Assembly: GCA_963854835.1 (NCBI GenBank)
Contig: OY978525.1
Location: 71,972,128-72,036,127, forward strand
Source of the DNA: Megamerina dolium
Lineage: Eukaryota; Arthropoda; Insecta; Diptera; Megamerinidae
DNA: 64,000 bases
Direction of reading: 5' to 3'
The position numbers and the translations under genes were made by a program. This document shows positions 55,481 to 64,000 of this stretch, piece by piece. Below the pieces are notes generated by a model. The model saw nothing but the letters and a program-made list of their open reading frames with translations. It was not told the DNA's origin and made no database searches. Position 1 is the first letter of the stretch, and each line of letters starts with the position of its first letter.

Positions 55481-56160
55481 TAGAATGTTCACTGCTTTTT
55501 AAATTTCACAAACACGAATAATCACTTTTTGTTATGCTATATTAGAAATTTTGCGCACTTTACTTAAAAATTTGAGAATCGCGTGGAACGGACATATAAA
55601 AATTTCTGGCCATTCAGTTCTAAACGGCATAATCATTCAGCAAACTTCCTATTTCTTTTTAATTTTAAAAAATTAATAAATTAATAAATTAAAACTCCAA
55701 TTTTCAAAATTTCTTTTTTCACGCATAAGTCAAATATTTATGCACAGTACTGAAAAACATTCACCTTTATATATTTAATATGAAATTTTTTATCGCCACT
55801 CAAAGACAAAATTTTGTCTTAAAAATTTGGATGGATGTTCAAATGGTACTTGAAGAAGTAGTCCGATCGAACCAATTTTTCCCAAGTGTCAGTTTTTTAT
55901 GTTAATCCATAAATTGACCAAGTTCCGTTGAGATTGACAAAAATTTGAGCATAGCTTCCATACAAAAGTTGCGAAAAAACGATATAGGTGTTCGGGAGGT
56001 ACCCGAAGGAGCGACCCGAACCAAAATTTTTTTCTTTACAAACCTTCCCAGAAACCATAGGAGCAAACTGACAAATTTTCAGCACAATCTACCTAGTAGT
56101 TTCGGAGTCTATAAGTAACAAACAGACAGACAGACAGACAAAGATTTTTATATATATAGA

Positions 56161-56899
56161 TAATATAGCAAACAATTATCGGGGTAGTTAACAAACCAGG
56201 TACACTCAAATCAGCAACGTGGTTGAATTTTTTGGTTTCTTTCATACAAAAAATAAACAAACATACAAAAGGTGGTGTTGTCACCGCGAGAACGTCTCTC
56301 ATATGTAATACAAAAAAAAGTAAAATATATATGTTTGAGAAAAAAAAAACAAATGAGCATGTATGAAGTACGCATATGCTTTTGGACCCCACCAATAGCA
56401 ACAAATAATATTTTTATATATATCTTTTCCCAAAGTTTATATTTTTAAATATGACAAACAATACATATATGTAATATATAAGTAGGTCAGGTATAGCGTA
56501 ATATTTCCAAGTTTCAAATGGTCTTATTATATTTTGTCTGATTCGTATGTATGTGTACCGCACAGACTCACAACTCGTTGAGAGCCTATCCGGCTCGAAG
56601 GACCATAAAATGTATGTTTGCAGATGTGATTGCCGGTGGGCCGCTTAGTGGCAAGACCTCTCCACTGATGATCTTGTTTTGACGTACATATGTAGATGTA
56701 GTAATAGGATGTACACGATGCGTATTTTTTTATATTCGCAAAAAAAATAGAAGCACAATTTCCGTGTAATTGAAAGAGAGGAAAAGTACGGAGTGGTAGA
56801 AGTGAGTGGAGAACTGGCATAATCGGTGATGCCAGATCGCCCATTCACCATCAAACCAACAGTGCGCGAAATGTTTTGGCGTAGACATATATAATGAAT

Positions 56900-56904
<5 letters not shown>
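56161..56904. other. Spacer with a tRNA-Tyr-type primer site
   Basis: No ORF of substance. ATCCGGCTCGAAGGACCA at 56588..56605 equals the 3' end of tRNA-Tyr, so its complement would be a retroelement primer site on the minus strand. The same 18-mer recurs at 61631..61648. The rest is unassigned. Confidence 0.5.
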
Positions 56905-56950
<46 letters not shown>

Positions 56951-56961
56951 ATATATATATA

Positions 56962-57042
<81 letters not shown>

Positions 57043-57044
57043 AA

Positions 57045-57136
<92 letters not shown>

Positions 57137-57150
57137 ACATATATATATGG
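56905..57150. repeat. (CA)n/(TA)n microsatellite cluster
   Basis: A short CACACA run is followed by about 230 bp of TA repeats with small TAA and TAAATAT interruptions, reaching to the 5' end of the RTE-like copy 2. Confidence 0.95.
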
Positions 57151-57309
57151 TCTGTGGTGTTTTCGCAACGTGTCTAACGCTCTCAACCTGGTGGGGCTAG
57201 TACAATCCTTGTTGAACTCATCGCAAGTCAACTCACTGGCTGTCATGTAGTTTGATCTGAGCGCTATGTGATTATACCTTTATTTGTTAATGAGAGGTAG
57301 TCATGTTGC

Positions 57310-59460
57310 TTGCTTTGCTTACTATGTGATGGCGCCTCCAGCGTCTACTTGGTCAGCAATAGACTACGACTTCTTGTCTCACATTTCACACCTGTGAACG
57401 AGGGGATGGCCACAATCCGCATCAAGTCAAAATTTTTCAACATCAGCCTTATATGTGCCAACGCTCCGACGGATGAGAAGAACAATATGACCAAGGAGAG
57501 CTTCTTTCAGCGCCTCGAAGAAGCTTATGACCGCTGCCCCCGCCACAATATCAAAATAGTGCTTGGCGACTTTAATGCCAGGGTGGGCAAGGAAGGTACA
57601 TTTGGTCCAATTGTCGGAAAATTCAGCCTCCACCAGAACACCTCCGATAACGGAATGAGGCTGATCGACTTCGCCGCAGCACGAAACATGGTAATTGGTG
57701 GTACCAGATTCCAGCATCTCGACATCCACAAAGCGACATGGCTGTCTCCAGATCATCGTACAAGAAACCAAATTGATCATGTGGTGATTGACGGAAGGCA
57801 TGCTTCCAGTGTGATGGACGTGAAATCGATCCGTGGTGCCAACATCGACTCGGATCACTACCTTGTTCCAGCTAAGGTGCGCACACGCTTATGTGTCGCA
57901 AATAACAAGAGAAGTCCCACACAGAGAAAGCTCGACGTCAGTAAGCTGCGATCACCAGAGACAGCAGATGCATTTTCCACTCGACTATCGGATCTACTTA
58001 TGCAGAACACTCCCCAACTTGATGATACATGCGCACGGTGGACACATATATCCCACTCCATGACTACTGCTGCCGAGGAGGTAATCGGTTACTACCGGCC
58101 TCTGAGGAATGAGTGGTATGATCAGGAGTGTCGCGACGCTACCGCAGAGAAAGACGCCGCCTACAGAAGAACCCTGCGTGCAGGCGCAACGCGAGCTGTT
58201 AAGGAGCGGTATAGAGAGAAAAGGAGTGCAGAGAGACGTCTTTTCAGGCGCAAGAAGAGGGAGTTGGAAAGACGTGAGTGTGAGGAGATAGAGATGTGTA
58301 CCGACAAGAATGAGGCTCGAAAATTCTTCGAAAAGATCAAGCGCCTAAGTGGAGGTTTAAATCCCGGAGCCTCTTCTTGTCGTGATGGAAATGGGAATCT
58401 GGTTACGGATGTCCAGAGTGTACTGAGCCTATGGAGGGAACACTTCTCCACGTTACTGAATGGCGATGCTACGAACAATTCCGCCAGTGGAGGAGATTGC
58501 CCGATAACCCCAATTACAGATGATGGTGTTGATGTTCCACCACCCGACTATGACGAGGTTGAAACGGCCATTTTAAGGCTGAAGAACAACAAAGCTGCAG
58601 GTGCTGATGGCCTGCCTGCCGAGTTGTTTAAGACCGGAGGCGATGAGCTGCTCACCCGCATGCACCAGCTCATAAGCAGAATATGGTCGGATGAAAGCAT
58701 GCCTGATGATTGGAGGCTCAGTGTTCTCTGTCCTGTACATAAAAAAGGAGACCCCACAATTTGCGCCAACTACCGTGGAATAAGTCTCCTGAGCATCGCA
58801 TACAAGGTTCTATCGAGCGTACTGTGTGAAAGGTTGAAGCCTATGCTCAGCAACCTGATTGGACCTTATCAGTGTGGCTTCAGACCTGGTAAATCCACCA
58901 TCGACCAGATTTTCACACTGCGACAAATCCTGGAGAAGACCCAAGAAAAACAGATCGACACACACCACCTATTTGTTGATTATAAAGCCGCTTTCGACAG
59001 TCCGGTAAAGGATTACCTCTACGCAACAATGTCTGAGTTCGGTATTCCTGCAAAGCTCATTCGACTTTGTAGAATGACACTGCATAACTCCCGTTGTGCA
59101 GTGAAAATTGGGAAGGACCTCTCCGCACCGTTTAATACCGAACGGGGTTTCAGACAAGGTGATTCGTTATCGTGCGACTTCTTCAATCTTATTATGGAGA
59201 AAATAATACGAGCTGCTGATCTACGACATAATGGCACTATCTTCAACAAAAGTGTCATGCTGTTGGCGTATGCCGACGATATTGACATAATCGGCATAAA
59301 CACGCGAGCAGTCAGTGCAGCATTCTTAGAGTTGGAAAGAGAGTCGCGTCGGATGGGTCTCACGGTGAACGAGGGCAAGACGAAGTACCTAGTGTCAACA
59401 AACAAAGAGTCCCGGCGTCTTGGACAGCACGTCACTGTTGACACTACGCTTTTGAAGTAG
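57310..59460 (+). CDS. RTE-like endonuclease/RT ORF, N-terminally deleted (716 aa)
   Basis: Long open frame. Endonuclease C-part: RIKSKFFNISLICANAPTDE, IVLGDFNARVGKEGTFG (about residue 84), [21 protein letters not shown] (SDH). The RT starts with AILRLKNNKAAGADGLPAEL. It continues with VHKKGDPTICANYRGISLL, HLFVDYKAAFDSPV (about 555), FRQGDSLSCDFFNLIMEKI and MLLAYADDIDIIG (YADD about 653). The frame ends at VTVDTTLLK by a one-base shift; the thumb and C-terminal segment continue in other frames to 60047. RT motifs are intact, but the missing endonuclease start (WNVR/LQE motifs) and the shift argue against activity. Confidence 0.82.
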   Translation: MLCLLCDGASSVYLVSNRLRLLVSHFTPVNEGMATIRIKSKFFNISLICANAPTDEKNNMTKESFFQRLEEAYDRCPRHNIKIVLGDFNARVGKEGTFGPIVGKFSLHQNTSDNGMRLIDFAAARNMVIGGTRFQHLDIHKATWLSPDHRTRNQIDHVVIDGRHASSVMDVKSIRGANIDSDHYLVPAKVRTRLCVANNKRSPTQRKLDVSKLRSPETADAFSTRLSDLLMQNTPQLDDTCARWTHISHSMTTAAEEVIGYYRPLRNEWYDQECRDATAEKDAAYRRTLRAGATRAVKERYREKRSAERRLFRRKKRELERRECEEIEMCTDKNEARKFFEKIKRLSGGLNPGASSCRDGNGNLVTDVQSVLSLWREHFSTLLNGDATNNSASGGDCPITPITDDGVDVPPPDYDEVETAILRLKNNKAAGADGLPAELFKTGGDELLTRMHQLISRIWSDESMPDDWRLSVLCPVHKKGDPTICANYRGISLLSIAYKVLSSVLCERLKPMLSNLIGPYQCGFRPGKSTIDQIFTLRQILEKTQEKQIDTHHLFVDYKAAFDSPVKDYLYATMSEFGIPAKLIRLCRMTLHNSRCAVKIGKDLSAPFNTERGFRQGDSLSCDFFNLIMEKIIRAADLRHNGTIFNKSVMLLAYADDIDIIGINTRAVSAAFLELERESRRMGLTVNEGKTKYLVSTNKESRRLGQHVTVDTTLLK

Positions 59461-60047
59461 TAAGGGACTTTGTCTATCTTGGAAACAGCATTAACAGCAG
59501 TAATGACGTCAGCTTGGAGATCATGCGTAGAATAATTCTTGCTAACAGGTGTTACTTTGGACTGAGTAAGCAATTAAGAAGTCGAGCCCTCTCTCGAAGA
59601 ACGAAAACTACACTCTACAAGTCTCTCATCATGCCTGTCCTAACATATGGCGCTGAAGCCTGGACAATTTCCACCTCGGATGAGCGAATGCTTGGAGTTT
59701 TCGAGAGAAAAGTCCTACGCAAGATCTTTGGACCTATTTGCGTTGGTGGCGAGTACCGAATAAGGTAAAACCATGAGCTGTACGAGCTGTATGCCGATAT
59801 TGACATAGTAAAGCGCATCAAAATCCAGCGGCTGAGCTGGCTAGGTCATGTCGAGCGAATGGAAGAACACGCTCCAGCTAAGAAGGTGTTATATTCGGAA
59901 CCCGCTGGAGGACGACGCAGAAGAGGAAGACCAAACCTCAGGTGGAAAGACCAAGTACTGGAGAACCTGACGACGCTTGGAATTACTAACTGGCGCCAGC
60001 TAGCGAAGAACAGATATGGCTGGCAAAGCATGTTATTTTCGGCCTAA
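59461..60047 (+). pseudogene. RTE-like ORF C-terminal segment, in shifted frames
   Basis: VRDFVYLGNSINSSND (59461 onward), 59514..59768 with RCYFGLSKQLRSRALSRRTK and MPVLTYGAEAWTISTSDERM, a stop at 59766..59768, then LSWLGHVERMEEHAPAKKVL and RRRRGRPNLRWKDQVLENL to a natural stop at 60045. It corresponds to the C-terminal part of copy 1. Confidence 0.8.
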
Positions 60048-60312
60048 ATCGATATTCGGTTGTTATGGCCACATAAGTAAGTAAGTATGTAATATTTAAT
60101 ATCTATGAGGTAATATGCGATTTAATTAAAAATATGTTATTAAGATAATTCGATACCAGAATCACTTGTTGGCACCCACTGTTGCAGTTTAATAGCAATG
60201 GCTAGTAAATAATTGAGGGCAACAACAATTGTAAAGTATTTTCTAGTCCGTGGTGAAATTGCAAGAGTCGAGGGCGTATACGAAGAATGAATAATTTTAA
60301 TAGGCCACTTAA

Positions 60313-60986
60313 GGGGCACAACAAGATTGACCGCCTGAAAAAAGGTGATTTTTGTTAATTGTTTAAAAAAAAGTATTGCATCGAATATTTTAAAATTATG
60401 CAGATATATTTCTGCATAAATAATGAATACAAAGTAATTTTTTCAAATGAAAATATTCGATTTTCAGCAAGTTATCCACCATCTCCTGAGTCTTCAAAAA
60501 ATAAAGTTTTCCCACTGCTGCAGTGATTGTAGCCTTCGCAGTTCCTGAAATCAAAAAAACCAAAAATTTTATTAAACTAGGTTATATTTCCTATACAAAA
60601 ATGAAATGCAACAAAATGGCGGTTTTTTGAAAAAAAAAATTAAAATCTTGCTGAAAAATCTGATGATCCAATCATAAAACTGGAGGGCCATTGTATGGAA
60701 AAACAAATACAAAATAAGCTAAAAGAAGACCCAAGTCTATCGGATGATTTGTTATCAAGTTACAGCTGCAGCAAATTTGAAAAATTTAGTTTTAGAAAAA
60801 ACGCGTTTAAAGGTAAAAGTACTGATTTCATTGTTCATTGCAGCTGTTCTGTAGAAGGCTGCAACTCAGAATCAATTTGAGATTTTCACTTGAAATTTTA
60901 ATGTGTTATTTTTAAATGTATAAATGATCAAAAAATGCAAAAACAAAAAAAGCGAAATTTTCAAAATTTCAAACTAGTTGTGTCCC
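60313..60986. mobile_element. TTAA-flanked MITE (674 bp), possibly piggyBac-derived
   Basis: TTAA at 60309..60312 and 60987..60990. Ends GGGGCACAACAAG and, reversed, GGGACACAACTAG (11 of 13). Exact TTAA on both sides is the hallmark of piggyBac-type insertion. The interior is AT-rich; a short open stretch 60695..60880 (YSCSKFEKFSFRKNAFKG, a CxC...C pattern) may be a leftover coding piece but I do not recognise it. Confidence 0.7.
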
Positions 60987-60990
60987 TTAA

Positions 60991-61630
60991 ATATTCGAGT
61001 ATGTATGTATGTTATTTGTGTAGTCTCTCTTGAGATCACTTAGTGTATTTGCTAGTTAGCTTTGATTAGTTTTAATGCAAATGGTATGTGTATGTAATAT
61101 GGGTGAGATACGATCACGGTATTGTTATTGCACATATACAACTTAACTACACCTCCAATTATGAAGGGAAGAAATTAAGCAGGAACAAAACCAAAATAGA
61201 GCAATCGAAAATATGTTTTGCCGTCGTTCCGATAGTATATTGTGTTGTAAAATAAAATGGGTTTCTTTTTTTTTCAATTCTCTTCTATATGAGAGAGTGT
61301 ATACAGGGAGTGATATGTAACTCAGCGAGAGATTCGCTGTAAGTTAGAGAGGGGGTATTGGTAGGAGAAAAATAAAATAAAACCAACAATAATACGTTTT
61401 AACAATTTTGATATACTTTTTATTGCTTTGAGCGGGATGTAGCGGGATATAATAAACAACCTTGAATAAGCAACATTATTAAACCTTATTTTTCATACAT
61501 ACGAGTAGTACATGTATGAAAATATAAGTAGTATATATTGTATGTATTATATGTAATATACTGTACACCAATATGTACCATGCAACGTACCTTTATTGCC
61601 AATTTGGGCTTACCAAATGCTGCAAGCCAA
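60991..61630. other. AT-rich spacer
   Basis: Non-coding, contains GTATGTATGTATGTT-type short repeats and no element I can name. Confidence 0.3.
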
Positions 61631-61648
61631 ATCCGGCTCGAAGGACCA
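61631..61648 (-). other. tRNA-Tyr-type primer binding site of an LTR retroelement
   Basis: Plus strand ATCCGGCTCGAAGGACCA, so the minus strand begins TGGTCCTTCGAGCCGGAT. It pairs with the 3' end of tRNA-Tyr (CCTTCGA acceptor). An LTR would begin at about 61650 (TGATCAGCGGGG) and extend right, possibly to about 62220. No coding part remains to the left, so the element is a remnant; BEL/Pao is a guess. Confidence 0.5.
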
Positions 61649-61649
61649 A

Positions 61650-62380
61650 TGATCAGCGGGGAGCGAGCGGGAATGCCGGTAGGCTTGCTGCGTTTGGATG
61701 ACAAAATTGTCTGTGGATTGCGCGTAGGTGGTAGAGTTGGTAGCAGCAAATGTCTCCTTTCAGGCACCTTTTGCACTTATTTTTACTTTCTCGTGAAAAG
61801 TAATTTAATTAAACGATTTTGTCTTTCTTGTTTCTAAATTATTATCCTAAATCACTATTTATACAATTTGCTTCTAATAAACTTTAACTTTTAATATAAA
61901 TTTGGGATTGGGAAAAATATGGGCGCACTTGGCTAAATTCTTATTACCACAATAATCAAAACAAAATCAACCACACAAACAAGAAGAAGAGAAAACACAT
62001 GGAGAGTGGGATAGAGAGAGTGGAGAAACGGGACAAAGAAATATACGGAGATAGAGAGGGTGGAGAAAAGAAAATAAAACAGTACTGGGATATGATAGGA
62101 ATGAGAAGAGTTAGCAGCACCGGTGGTGCCAGATTACCACTCAACCCATTTCCTCATTTTAGGGGGGAAAGTACCCTAGCAGGCGCAAATTCAAATGACG
62201 TAGACAGTAGTATTTATTGAATTACGTAAAATTACATTACTGTTTAGTACATACGCTTATTTGTAACCATGCAAAATAACGTTTGTACATAATATGGCGA
62301 ATATAAAACTTAAAATATATAAATTCAATTATATATATCAAACCTCAACCTGTGCGTGTAATTTTATTCGCATATTCGTC
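61650..62380. other. Possible LTR remnant and spacer
   Basis: Contains a GA-rich stretch (61985-62080) and CCGGTGGTGCCAGATTACC. No second copy in the window, so LTR status cannot be tested here. No credible gene. Confidence 0.3.
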
Positions 62381-62442
62381 GCCGTCGTCAACAAAAATTA
62401 TTGTTGATAATGTTATTAGAAAAACATTTCGAATAAAATCGA

Positions 62443-62894
62443 AGTAGTAAACAAGATCGTAAAAATTTAAAAAATCATATTAAAGAAGTTGCTGAAGGAA
62501 ATCAACAATTTCGCGAATTTATAGAAAACAAAATTGATGAATTAGAAAAACAATTCAATCATAATAAATCTGAAATTATTGATTTAATTAAAAAACTGGA
62601 ATTTATGGAAACCCATATTGAAAATATTAAAATCAGTTTTCTAAAAGAACTTGATTTAATGGAAAATTATCTTAAAGATTCATCTCACGAAGTGTAGAGT
62701 CAACAGAAAAAATAATAAAGTCTAAAACAAATGATATGATTAACAAAGGCACTCAAGTTTCATTGGAGATGATGTCGGAAGCAAGTTCTAATGATTTCGT
62801 TGAAGACCAAACAAATGTCTCTGAAGGAGACGGTTCACAAAGCGAACTTGTCTCTGAAGAAGACGGTGAACACAGTAACAGTAATAAAAACTAA
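62443..62894 (+). pseudogene. AT-rich coiled-coil/acidic protein fragment, unknown, beside viral-type polymerase
   Basis: Open text rich in Lys, Glu, Asn and Ile: EVAEGNQQFREFIENKIDEL then LIKKLEFMETHIENIKISFL, a clear heptad coiled coil, to a stop at about 62696. A one-base shift there continues into a Ser/Glu/Asp-rich tail (SLEMMSEASSNDFVEDQTNV... to TAA at 62892). Codon use is extremely AT-biased, like the neighbouring polymerase fragments and unlike the TEs to the left. It converges with the polymerase. Not recognised; it may belong to the same virus-like element. Confidence 0.45.
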
Positions 62895-63071
62895 TTTAAA
62901 AAAAATGTCTATGTTAAATGGAAAAATAAATAAATAGAAAAAATTAAAATTGTTACAAGAAAAATAATAAATCAACTTAAAATAACTTAAACTTAACTTA
63001 ACTTAACTAAAACACTCGAATTAATCTATTAGTATTAGCATATAAGTGGAAGGGGTAATGGGTTCGTTTTA

Positions 63072-64000
63072 CTAGTTACCTATACTTTTTATTTTGAAAT
63101 CTCCCGAAGATAGTTTATAAATATTGTTTAACTTATTTTCTTTATTATATTGTAAACTATAAAAATAAAACTTATCATCATAAGGTAATAATCCTATTTT
63201 ATTTTCTTTTGTAGTATACCATGTCATATCATATGATCTAATATTATAAACAGTTTCAATTTTATTTTCTAAGTTAACTAAACAATTTTTATAATTTTCT
63301 ATAGTTAACTTTTTAATATTATTTTTCTTTATACCTTTACAAACTTTTTTCTCATCAACATCAATTTTAAACGAATACATTTTAGATCTTAAATCACAAA
63401 ATTTCCCAATAGGAATTCCATTGTATTAATCTTTAAATTTTCCAGGAATTTTCTTATTAGTGTTAGATTTAAAATTAGTAATAGGAAAATGATCTATATA
63501 ATCACTAGTATCATAAAGATGACTATCATTCTTCATATCATCACAAATATCAAAATCATCACCAATATGTGTACCTTCGAAATAAAGAATAAATGAATCA
63601 GTATCTGTACCTATTAACTTCATTCTATTTTCGAATTTATTCTTCAATTGAACGTACATTTTAAACATTAATAATTTTTACAAATCTAAAATATTTTGAA
63701 TTCCAAATATAGGTTTATTAATTTAATCTTAGAGTTTTTACCAAACACTACAAATGTGTTCTCATCAATAACTTTTCTAAATAGATGTTTTTTTATTTAT
63801 TAGTTTTCTCATCATTTTCTTAGTTTTAACTACTGTAACATTTAATCTATTTCTAACATTTTCCATTTGTTTACCAAATACACTATTATTCATCAATTTA
63901 AAGAAATCTTTTTCAAAATCATTTTTAGCTTCTTTTCTTAATTCAGTATTTTTATTAATATAACTTTTTAACCATGCTGAGGCATTTTAGTTTTTTTCAT
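63072..64000 (-). pseudogene. Protein-primed family B DNA polymerase fragments (Polinton/virus-like), runs off the window
   Basis: Minus strand, read from the window edge. A block with [14 protein letters not shown] and MENVRNRL (about 63905-63840) is the conserved motif B region. Next is a broken stretch, then 63668..63426 with LIGTDTDSFILYFEG (motif C, both Asp) and YDTSDYIDHFPI...GKFKD. Last is 63420..63072 with FCDLRSKMYSFKID and GIKKNNIKKLTIENYKNCLV. This is the order of pPolB palm/thumb in Polintons/Mavericks and related dsDNA viruses. Frameshifts and stops between the blocks show it is a decayed insertion. About 80 percent AT. The exact virus or Polinton group is not determined. Confidence 0.75.

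Larger units (their letters stand above)
45405..56160 (-). mobile_element. Helitron, complete termini, interrupted by rosa and Jockey insertions
   Basis: The minus strand starts TCTATATATATAAAAATC at 56160, preceded by A. It ends GGGTACAGCTAG at 45405, followed by T. These are the canonical 5' TC and 3' CTRR ends inserted between A and T with no target duplication. A weak hairpin (CTGCG...CGCAG) lies just inside the 3' end. Removing the nested rosa (45450..46519) and Jockey (49509..53853) copies leaves about 5.3 kb, a normal autonomous Helitron length. Confidence 0.88.
57151..60095 (+). mobile_element. RTE-like non-LTR retrotransposon, copy 2
   Basis: Starts GGTCTGTGGTGTTTTCGCAA after the microsatellite and ends GGCCACATAAGTAAGTAAGT (TAAG repeats). 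It matches copy 1 throughout but lacks about 420 bp that in copy 1 encode the start of the endonuclease (the junction is near 57338). Confidence 0.8.

Noticed and set aside
55897..56404. Minus-strand small proteins with hydrophobic segments (62 and 103 codons)
   Set aside because: They lie across the Helitron 5' end and AT-rich spacer, and have no family resemblance or start context.
57427..58478. Minus-strand open frames of 67-143 codons
   Set aside because: Antisense to the RTE-like ORF; the same antisense frames appear opposite copy 1 and only reflect its codon pattern.
61631..61648. tRNA-Tyr gene or pseudogene
   Set aside because: Only the last 18 bases including the non-encoded CCA are present; this fits a retroelement primer site, not a tRNA gene.

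Overview
The window is eukaryotic genomic DNA, most probably from a higher dipteran. It carries GT-AG introns of 55-77 bp, AT-rich spacers, (TA)n microsatellites, insect-type Gypsy, Copia, Jockey, Loa and Helitron elements, and a DD41D mariner of the kind first described as 'rosa' in the fruit fly Ceratitis rosa. A tephritid fruit fly is the best guess, but this is inference. It is almost wall-to-wall transposable elements. There are no bacterial-type operons, rRNA, tRNA genes or CRISPR arrays. The only convincing host gene is a small, damaged piece of a CFAP57/WDR65-like axonemal WD-repeat gene on the minus strand at about 2.3-3.2 kb, with two canonical introns.

Layout. 0-1.8 kb: piggyBac transposase with an intron. 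2.2-3.2 kb: (TA)n and the CFAP57-like exons. 3.2-5.7 kb: Loa-like LINE split by a tRNA-derived SINE, then a mariner scrap. 6.3-8.3 kb: decayed CsRn1/Kabuki-like Gypsy. 9.1-10.4 kb: rosa DD41D mariner. 10.9-14.8 kb: young LTR element ('Gypsy A') with two 437-bp LTRs and one 983-codon ORF joining Gag directly to integrase. 15.7-20.7 kb: second SINE split by a full-length Jockey-type LINE. 21-23 kb: decayed Gypsy A relative with a third SINE. 23.2-26.6 kb: second Loa-like LINE with a MITE in it, then another MITE. 27-33.2 kb: two more decayed Gypsy A relatives around a Loa ORF1 piece. 33.4-34.5 kb: Harbinger-like element. 34.6-36.9 kb: Copia remnant with a fourth SINE. 36.9-39.9 kb: RTE-like LINE. 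40-45 kb: another Gypsy with a tRNA-Ser primer site. 45.4-56.2 kb: Helitron with both termini, hosting a second rosa copy and a second Jockey copy. 57.2-60.1 kb: second RTE-like LINE with a 716-codon ORF. 60.3-61 kb: TTAA-flanked MITE. 61.6 kb: tRNA-Tyr primer site of an LTR element. 62.4-64 kb: very AT-rich Polinton/virus-like piece with protein-primed family B DNA polymerase fragments.

How it fits together. The nesting gives a relative chronology: Copia before SINE, Loa before SINE, SINE before Jockey, Helitron before Jockey and rosa. Most elements are dead through frameshifts, stops, deletions or catalytic substitutions. The exceptions that look recent are Gypsy A (LTRs that differ by one base by eye, open ORF, but no reverse transcriptase) and the long RTE-like ORF. 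Several families (Gypsy A, the rosa copies, the SINE, the MITEs) are non-autonomous and must have moved with enzymes supplied in trans. The density of nested insertions is typical of heterochromatin or a sex chromosome, which makes the sperm-flagellum-type gene fragment interesting.
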